From Jimgerdemannia flammicorona (Eukaryota > Mucoromycota > Endogonomycetes > Endogonales > Endogonaceae): a DNA stretch of 12,870 nucleotides. The notes under the pieces were generated by a model that did not search any database, was not told where the DNA came from, and saw only the letters and a program-made list of their open reading frames with translations. The position numbers and the translations under genes are program-made. Location: assembly GCA_003990745.1 (NCBI GenBank), contig RBNI01005225.1:1-12870 (forward strand), given 5' to 3'. This document shows positions 7,255-12,870 of this stretch, piece after piece. Each line of letters opens with the position of its first letter. The first letter of the stretch is position 1.

Positions 7255-8726
7255 TTAGATGAGGAAGGAATATACCGAGCTTAGATGTCAAACCCTCTGT
7301 TGAGACATAAGAGGGTAATGCATCGTAAAAGATCATTGATGAGAGGGTAGTGCTGTGCCTGACCACTGGTTAGTGATTCAATACAGGGTTGGCTATTGCA
7401 CCATAAGATGATATGCTGACGATGAAAGGAGGAACCCCACAATGCAAGTGAAACCCAGATGACGAATATTTCCTTCTAGAAAATGTCATATCCCTTCTGG
7501 TTGCTGAATAAAGAGATCCACCGAATGCTCCACCAGCGTTGGCCCAGAAGGCTGCCAGCGCCAATTGTTCCAGATGTGTCTGTAAATAGACCACAATCCT
7601 GCCAATCAGAGTGGAAACGCAGGTGATGACCTGTCCATAAGCATAAGATGTTCTGCCACCATTGAAGATCAGTGGCCAGGCGAGAAGATAGATGATGCTG
7701 CCCAGCATAGGGTGGTTTCCATGTGGAGATGAAATGAATGATGGAATCACAGAATACTTTCCCATCTGGAAGGACTTGGACAATATGCATGAGATGACCC
7801 AGTAGTGAATGAGTATCATAGTAAGACTGAGGACGTGGCCAATGAGCCTGATGAGGTATTACGAGCTAGTCTGCGAGCAGAGAGAGGATGCGTGTACGTT
7901 TTCCGAGTGGGAGGCTGATTGTCATATTGGGGGCATCGAGGAGAAAGCCCACGTACTCGATAGTTGGTGTGGGAGGTATATCCTTGGCTGCTTTGAGGGG
8001 AAGACCAAAGCGAGCAGCGACTGAGTGAAACTGCAAGTATGTAGACTGAGCAGTAGAGGGTGATGCGACATAGATAAAGTCATCTATGAAGTGGCCCAAA
8101 TTGGGAAGGTTATACTGCTGAATACAAATCCACATGAACAAATCCATCAGAGATGTGAATATGAATAGTACCGAGCGAAGGCCGAATGGAAGGAACATAT
8201 CAAGGTAGAAAAGGCAGAGCCAGCAGATGCCTTGCATAGCCTAGTCAGACCGGTGGATGGGGATCGTGCAAAAGGCTTCAGCAACATCTGCCTTCCAAAA
8301 TAGAGCTGTGGCGCCAAGTGCGAGGAGTAGCTGGAGGATGGACTGGATCAACTGGTACTGACTTGAAAACTCCTCTGGGTTGATGCCATCATTTACAGAG
8401 GCTCCCTCCGGGAAGGACAGGTGTTGAATGGTGCGAAGTTTGGTAGAGTTCTTTTTTGGGACAACTCCTAGGGGAGCATTGCGAAAGGGATGAAACTTAG
8501 TTGATAATGCAGAGGGAGATGAAAAGGGTCCTAAGTAGTGACTAGCTTGAAGTTCGACAAGAATGTTGGCAGAAAGGATGTCGCGATATTGGTAAGCTGA
8601 TGCCAGATTGTCAGATAAGTAGTCAATATGAAGCTCAGGATGGGAGTGATTGCCGTGAAGGTAACCCTGACGTAGGCCTGTTAAGTGGTACTGAACGAGA
8701 AGTTGGTCTGGATGGGTGTGAAGTGC
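7077..8726 (-). pseudogene. reverse transcriptase-RNase H of the YR retroelement
   Basis: One frame read from 8726 to the TAG at 7077-7079 carries the RT core: PLGVVPKKN, LSFPEGASVNDGI, KADVAEAF (catalytic aspartate), LPFGLRS, and HFIDDFI in place of the usual Y-x-D-D box, both aspartates kept. RNase H follows: DLQWW, then LFTDTSG with its first acidic residue, and a C-terminal SSSNSADSLSH segment typical of these elements. Four in-frame stops interrupt it: TAG at 8241-8243, TAG at 7866-7868, TAG at 7476-7478 and TAA at 7281-7283. At 8241 the family usually has tryptophan, which fits a G to A change. No start codon can be assigned; in related elements this frame may follow gag by frameshifting or re-initiation. 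No methyltransferase domain is seen after RNase H. Confidence 0.85.
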
Positions 8727-8790
8727 TCATTGCTACTCCCCAAGGCAGTATGGACATGCTGGGGGGTCAGATGGGGGTGGGGTCACGAGA

Positions 8791-9365
8791 TTAGCCATAG
8801 CGAATAGAGCACTCTGTGCCTAGGTGAGAGCTATAGCAGAACAAGCAGACATGGGGGCAGCCACAATTGCTGCGGCAGCCGGAGCCATTGTAGTTGCGAC
8901 AGATAGAACTGGTTGCACCATCCGAGGAGAGAGTATCATCCAGTTTGATGGGAAATGTAGGTTGCATGAGAGGGGTTTGGGTGTAAGAGGTCGACATGTG
9001 CCCCTGCACCCCGCACCGAAAGCATAAAAGGGGGCATGATGAGGTCGTTCTGGGACTTCCTGTTGAGGAGGCTGTTGCCTGTATGGGCCGACATGTTGGT
9101 TGGTAGGCAAGCGGTGCTGATGTTGGCTGGCCGACGATAATTTCAAACATGCGCCGGACAGTATCTGGGTTGCCAATATCCAGCTCCAGAAAGGATGCTT
9201 TAAGTGTATGAACTTGCTGGTCAAACCGCTGAAGGGCAGCCCAGTCGTAACGGTTGTTGATGGCCTTGATGATAAAGATGATATATGCAAGTAGCTATGC
9301 AGCATGTACAGTGTGGGGGGCAGCCCGAGTAGTGCCCAGAGACAGCAATACACCCCGAATATTGT
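8791..9365 (-). pseudogene. gag-like protein with zinc-finger array, YR retroelement
   Basis: The frame ending with the TAA at 8791-8793 reads through INNRYDWAALQRFDQQ, LELDIGNPDTVRRMF and into two cysteine-rich motifs. The first, CFRCGVQGHMSTSY, is a C-x2-C-x4-H-x4-C knuckle with the last cysteine replaced by tyrosine. The second has the pattern C-x3-N-x-G-x-C-x4-C-x3-H-x-C-x2-C-x3-H-x4-C (CRNYNGSGC, PHVCLFC, HLGTEC), familiar from gag proteins of fungal YR elements. An in-frame TAG lies at 9295-9297 and sequence upstream of 9366 is unrelated AT-rich DNA, so the N-terminus is both interrupted and probably truncated. Gag normally packages the element RNA. A longer alternative frame across 8820-9353 lacks these motifs and is a shadow. 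Confidence 0.75.
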
Positions 9366-10085
9366 TACACAAATAGTAACTATCTATTAACTAGTCAAAT
9401 TCATCAAAAATATAAAATTAGTCTTATCTAGCTAGTTAGTCACTTGATTTCCAAAAGTGTACTAAATAGTATCTTCTAGTAACTATGAGTTACAATCAAT
9501 TATATAATCTTATATCTAGTTTGAAATTTATATAAATACCTTCTCAACTTGAGTGAATAAATCTCAGTTAGCTTGAGTTTGAAGTAAAAAGAATTATAGA
9601 GAAACCCACTATGAAAATAATTCTAAGAAACAAATAAGATAACTAGAGCAATGATCACTTGAGGTTTGAGTTTGAAGAATTTCTCTTGTCACAGACTGCA
9701 ACAGAAATTGGAAAAACAAGACTACATGTTCAAGATATAAGACAGTCAGGTTTAGTTTGAAGTGAAAAGAAAGTTTACAGAAAAACACACTGCCTCTGAG
9801 AGAATGAACAGTTCTAGAGATCAATACATCTATCTGGAGCATGAAGCTTAGAAATTGAGAAGATAAATCACTCTTGCCATTTTGCTGCTACATATCTCAA
9901 AAATTGTTACAGAATTCAAGATATAGGACCATGGAAAATATCAGAATGCTGCCAGGAAACTCAAGATATAAGTCAAGACCATTTTATTCAAGATATGAAT
10001 CAATTGCTAGTTAATGTTGCTTTGGAAAATTATCGCAAAACTTCAGTCAGTTAAAATGCAGCCACAGCCAAGTAAGAAAATGACT
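9366..10085. repeat. AT-rich inner region with degenerate subrepeats
   Basis: No gene is supported here. The sequence holds repeated words: TTCAAGATATAAG or close variants at about 9730, 9916, 9960 and 9989, and GAGTTTGAAG-like words at about 9579, 9667 and 9755. The patch at about 9545-9600 (GAGTGAATAAATCTCAG) also resembles part of the right terminal arm near 11025-11045 (AAGTAAATAAACCTCAG). AATATCAGAATGCTGCCAG at about 9939 recurs as AATATCAGAATACTGCCAG beyond the MITE at about 10668. These ties suggest the region is the interior of the host inverted-repeat element. Confidence 0.55.
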
Positions 10086-10093
10086 GCCAAAAC

Positions 10094-10654
10094 TAGTGCT
10101 CTGAATGAGTCAATCCAGATGGGATTTGAATCCCATCCAGATGGATTCAAATCAACCATTGTTTTGATTTCCAAATTAGACAATTAAATGTTTATATCAA
10201 TAACTTGATGAATAATCATGCAAATTTGATAATCTTGGTGTCATTTGAATGTCTTTAATAAGGTCTTTCTAATGATACCAAGAATATTAAAATTGGATTA
10301 TGCATTACCGAGATATTAAGAAAAATGTTCTATTTGATGAAATTTCCAAAATGGGTAAATTGACAGATGTTTTCCTACATAACTCAGCAACATATGATCT
10401 GATTTCAATTTTCTAGATATTATTAGATAGGCCTTATTAAGGGCTTTCAAATGACACCAAAATTATCAAATTTGGGATAATTATTCATTGAGTTATTGAT
10501 GTAAACATTTAATTGTCTAATTTGTAAATCAAAACAATGGTTGATTTGAATCCATCTGAATGGAATTTAAATCCCATCCAAGTTGATCTGGATGGGATTC
10601 AATCTGAATTAATCTGAATCCAATCTGGATTAAATTGACTCATTAGAAGTACTA
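10094..10654. mobile_element. hAT-type MITE, 561 bp, foldback, with perfect 8-bp target duplication
   Basis: Ends read TAGTGCTCTGAATGAGTCAA and, from the other side, TAGTACTTCTAATGAGTCAA. Both flanks carry GCCAAAAC (10086-10093 and 10655-10662), an 8-bp duplication typical of hAT transposition. The arms are long and imperfectly inverted for about 210 bases each (for example CTTGGTGTCATTTGAA on the left against TTCAAATGACACCAA on the right), around a short centre near 10320-10430. No protein is encoded, so it depended on a transposase elsewhere. It interrupts the inner region of the composite element and is therefore a later insertion. Confidence 0.9.
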
Positions 10655-10662
10655 GCCAAAAC

Positions 10663-10962
10663 TTAGGAAATATCAGAATACTGCCAGAAAATATAGAGAA
10701 CCTGCAAAACTTACCAGAAAACTTAGCCAAAAATACCAGAATAATTGTCAGTATACCAGAATTTACAATATATATTCTTTCACCTTTTGTCATTCCAAAC
10801 ATCCAGTCATATTATCAATGACTCATAATATCTAAACTTAACCTGATAAAGTAGAGTAGTCCTGGTTATCTAGTATATCTGATATAGTATATGGCTAAAT
10901 TATACTGACTAATTTGGATGATAACTTGGTATATTTCTCTGCTGACTTATTATATTATATAT
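10663..10962. other. AT-rich inner DNA between MITE and right arm
   Basis: This is A/T-rich sequence with repeated CAGAAAACTTA and ACCAGAAT words (ATACTGCCAGAAAATA, TTACCAGAAAACTTAG, AATACCAGAATAA). No gene is supported; a minus-strand open frame over 10599-10802 spans the MITE junction and is fortuitous. Confidence 0.5.
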
Positions 10963-11520
10963 TTTATAATTATCCAGATAACAATCAGATAGCAATCATA
11001 CTTATATAAAATATTTCAGAGATTCAAGTAAATAAACCTCAGTCTGAAATCTAAGTTAAAAGCAAAAGACAAATCTGCCTTGTATACTTCAAGAGATATA
11101 TCCACCAAAAGCCACTTAATTTAAAAAGAATTACAACACTTAAGAGAAATATCTACTCTAAAGCTACTGTTAAGGAGATTGTGAGCATTAATGTCTGATT
11201 TCACTCCAGTCCACTTTCTGATACAAAGAAATCTGCCATTTTTGGTCTGCTTACCAGATTAAGCCAGAAGACTTGCTGCCAGAGCTTTAAGGAAGAACTC
11301 TATCTGTCTAAGATATTTCCCTTTTAGATATACTTATCAGACTAAGCCTGAAGATTTACTATCAAAGTTCTAAGGAGAGAACTTTGCCAACTTAGAGATA
11401 TTCTGTCTGAGATAAATCATTGAAAATTTTGTTACTTTTCAACAAAGTAACTGGGGGCCCAAGCCAATTCGCATAGCTGCCCCACCTTGTAATTTGCCTC
11501 TATTGAGCCGGCACGTTACA
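10963..11520 (-). repeat. right terminal inverted repeat arm
   Basis: It is the inverted partner of 4644-5220. From the outer end inward on the minus strand the shared landmarks are TGTAACGTGCCGGC, CCCCCAGTTAC, AAAAGTAACAAAAT, AAGCAGACCAAAAA, GCTCACAAT, AAATTAAGT, TCAGACTGAGG and ATATTTTATATAAGTAT. It has a short insertion (TCAATAGAGG) relative to the left arm just after the terminal 14 bases. Confidence 0.8.
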
Positions 11521-11524
11521 GTAG
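11521..11524. repeat. GTAG target-site duplication, right copy
   Basis: Matches GTAG at 4640-4643 and directly follows the CGTTACA end of the composite element. Confidence 0.6.
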
Positions 11525-12600
11525 TGAGAAATTTCCATCGTTTGAGGTAAAATGAGGATATGTGCCAGTATATAAAATTGATCGCCAACTATCACGGTAC
11601 ACGATTCAATGCATCCTGTGAAAGGGCATGCATGTAATCAACTTTCAAGTTGGTACGGAATATCCGAATGATTCATTATATCCACTTGAGAGATCGACGC
11701 CATTCCCGTCAGCCACCCAAGGGCGCAGCTCGAAAGAATTTTTAAGTGACGGTTTTCGCATTTTTATTAAACTCTCAAGTGGTCAGCGGAACATTTTTTA
11801 ACGGTTCCGTTCCGTTTCAGGCGTCGCCTGCGAACTCTTTTTTTTTTTTTGCCAGTCGAAATATCAGTACGCACCACATGCCAACTGGACTGGTGGTGGG
11901 CGCTTTGCATCTATAAATAGAGGTACCCAGGCATTCGAACTGGGCGTTTAACTATGGGACCCAATCAAATAGGTTGAAATATGTGACGTTTTATTTGATC
12001 CTAAGTTGGTATATATATACACGTATTCTTGAACGGTAACCACCTACATCTACTAAATATTGAAGTCGGCGTGGCATACTATGTGTTGAAGAAGGGCCGC
12101 CGACAATGAATATGTGCATAGACATAGTGAGAAGATCCGTTTGTTTAATTGACTTTGTTATGTACTTTTTTTGCTTGCGTTATTGTCCATTGCCGCATGT
12201 ATTGTCACGTGCATTGTTGCATGCTTAGTATCTAGTGAATATTTTATTCTTTTTTTAATATTTTACATCTGTATGTTGTGATCTTTTTATAAGTTTGTTT
12301 ACATCTATTTGAATTGTGTCCCATAGTACATGGGTTGCTTGTCAACCTGGACCGTCGACCTGTATGATCTAAAATAAGATCGGACTACTAACAAGTGAAG
12401 GTGAGGTGGGACGTGTGTATTTTTTGCGATATAATTATGAATGGGTATTATTTACGATAAAATTAAAATTAAATCTTGCTGCCTAAGCGCTTGATCAATG
12501 CACCCAAAAATAACAATGCTCTTTAAAAAAATTCAGACCGTATTGGGCTCTTGTGGACAATACCAAAAACAAGTCGAGCTACCGCCAGACATGCCATCCG
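11525..12600. other. intergenic DNA with one orphan TATA-like box
   Basis: This kilobase of mixed composition has no convincing coding region. A TATAAATA box (11912-11919) is followed by a small hairpin (CCCAG...CTGGG, 11926-11944), but the ATG shortly after it (MGPNQIG) meets a stop at once and no spliced gene is evident, so no transcript is called. Other small items are a T11 tract near 11840 and a short inverted pair (ATCAAATA/TATTTGAT) around 11966-11999. Confidence 0.45.
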
Positions 12601-12613
12601 CCCAAATTTCGTG

Positions 12614-12621
12614 TATAAAAG
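12614..12621 (+). promoter_or_regulatory. TATA box of the secreted-protein gene
   Basis: TATAAAAG lies about 93 bases before the ATG at 12714. A CT-rich leader (about 12680-12710, CTCTCTCATCTCTCATCTCC-like) follows, as is common in highly expressed genes of filamentous fungi. Confidence 0.65.
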
Positions 12622-12713
12622 CACACATCGTCAGCACTCATTGACCAACAGCCTCATCAGCCCAACACATAATCTCATACCCTCCTACTCTCTCATCTCT
12701 CATCTCCATCGAC

Positions 12714-12870
12714 ATGAAGCCTTCCAACGCCCTCGTCCTCTTCGTCCTTCTGGCGATGCTCGCCACTGTTGTCGTGTCCACCCCAATCCCCATCCGCCAC
12801 AAGGCTGGTGCCGCCCTGGCACGCAGAGGAGATCCTGCGCCTCCCGTTCATAAAAGCGATGTGAAGAAGA
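12714..12870 (+). CDS. putative secreted protein, 5' part only
   Basis: The first 52 codons are visible; the gene runs off the window end. The start is chosen because the ATG follows a TATA box and CT-rich leader and opens an ideal signal peptide: Lys2, then a hydrophobic core of about residues 6-21 (ALVLFVLLAMLATVVV) and a plausible cleavage after Ser22 (VVS|TP). Residues 23-38 (TPIPIRHKAG to ALARR) look like a short propeptide ending in Arg37-Arg38, a site of the kind cut by the Golgi protease Kex2, after which a GDPAPP segment begins. A secreted, proprotein-processed product is therefore inferred. No family can be recognised from this part; a small secreted effector-like or cell-surface protein, a peptide precursor, or a secreted enzyme are all possible. 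The codons are GC-rich, unlike the surrounding repeats. A plus-strand frame at 12551-12853 is a shadow. Confidence 0.75.
   Translation, partial: MKPSNALVLFVLLAMLATVVVSTPIPIRHKAGAALARRGDPAPPVHKSDVKK

Larger units (their letters stand above)
5445..9365 (-). mobile_element. decayed tyrosine-recombinase retrotransposon (DIRS/Ngaro/PAT group)
   Basis: Gene order on the minus strand is gag with zinc fingers, reverse transcriptase plus RNase H, then a tyrosine recombinase, the hallmark order of YR retrotransposons. They copy via RNA and integrate by recombinase-mediated recombination of a circular DNA rather than by an integrase. No methyltransferase domain is seen, which together with two direct repeats after the recombinase (140 bp, 5953-6092 and 5445-5584) fits the Ngaro/PAT subgroup with split direct repeats, better than DIRS-1. 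A matching 5' repeat is not seen before gag, where sequence turns abruptly AT-rich at about 9366, so the 5' end seems truncated. All three reading frames are disrupted; the copy is dead. Confidence 0.8.
4644..11520. mobile_element. 6.9-kb composite element bounded by long terminal inverted repeats
   Basis: The left end begins TGTAACGTGCCGGC and the right end is its inverse (GCCGGCACGTTACA). The two arms remain alignable for about 560-580 bases with many substitutions and small indels. Immediately outside is the same tetramer GTAG (4640-4643 and 11521-11524), consistent with a 4-bp target duplication. The interior contains a minus-strand YR retrotransposon (5445-9365) and a hAT-type MITE (10094-10654). 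TGT...ACA ends with 4-bp duplications are known from LTR retrotransposons and from Ginger-type integrase DNA transposons. LTRs would be direct, not inverted, and no integrase is visible. The arms could also belong to the YR element, because DIRS-1 elements have inverted terminal repeats, although those normally leave no target duplication. The boundary call is firm; the class is open. Confidence 0.75.

Noticed and set aside
7077..8726. DNA adenine methyltransferase domain as found in DIRS-1 elements
   Set aside because: After RNase H the frame goes straight into the region overlapping the recombinase and no methyltransferase motif such as DPPY is seen.
9609..10802. Small minus-strand open frames at 9609-9842 and 10599-10802
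   Set aside because: They lie in AT-rich repeat DNA, have no domain or conserved motif, and the second crosses the MITE boundary.
4644..11520. LTR retrotransposon with 570-bp LTRs
   Set aside because: The terminal repeats are inverted with respect to each other, not direct, and no integrase, protease or LTR-type polypurine/primer arrangement is visible; the genes inside are of the tyrosine-recombinase type.
11926..11944. CCCAG...TTCGAA...CTGGG hairpin resembling a tRNA T-arm
   Set aside because: The loop is nine bases instead of seven, the TTCGAA placement does not give the required G53-C61 pair, and no D-arm, anticodon arm or acceptor stem could be built around it on either strand.
11912..11975. 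Possible short gene behind the TATAAATA box
   Set aside because: The first ATG gives only about seven codons and no plausible splice sites lead to a longer frame.

Overview
This window looks like accessory DNA from a filamentous fungus, more likely a basidiomycete than anything else (moderate confidence). The clues are a short 79-bp GT-AG intron in a BTB-domain gene, TATA boxes and a CT-rich leader in front of short-spaced start codons, a secreted protein with a signal peptide followed by a dibasic (Kex2-type) site, and a decayed tyrosine-recombinase (YR) retrotransposon of the DIRS/Ngaro/PAT group. Base composition is strongly mosaic: islands near 50% GC sit in very AT-rich, repeat-derived DNA.

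Layout: 1-811 is AT-rich and holds a 100-bp hAT-type MITE (268-367) and a degenerate ~43-bp minisatellite (about 465-790). From 812 to about 4260 there is a tandem array of three minus-strand BTB gene copies. Copy 1 (812-1245) is truncated and broken, copy 2 (1832-3317) is an intact two-exon BTB-BACK-SPRY gene of 468 residues, and copy 3 (about 3673-3760) is only a first-exon stub cut off by a palindrome-centred minisatellite (about 3440-3672). The upstream regions of the copies are also related, so whole gene-plus-promoter blocks were duplicated.

From 4644 to 11520 lies one composite element of 6877 bp. It has long diverged terminal inverted repeats (about 577 and 558 bp, outer ends TGTAACGTGCCGGC) and is flanked by a 4-bp direct repeat GTAG. 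Inside it, on the minus strand, is a dead YR retrotransposon in the order gag (zinc fingers), reverse transcriptase/RNase H, tyrosine recombinase, then two 140-bp direct repeats around a ~370-bp spacer (a B1-A2-B2 split-repeat arrangement). It carries in-frame stops, a frameshift and a lost recombinase arginine. A second, 561-bp hAT-type MITE with a perfect 8-bp target duplication sits at 10094-10654. Its outermost terminal bases match those of the MITE at 268-367, so the two share a likely transposase source.

From 11525 to the end is ordinary-looking intergenic DNA followed by the 5' end of a secreted-protein gene (12714 to beyond the window edge) with its own TATA box. The only genes that look intact are the copy-2 BTB gene and this partial secreted-protein gene; the rest is mobile-element and duplication debris. 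No RNA genes or CRISPR arrays were seen.
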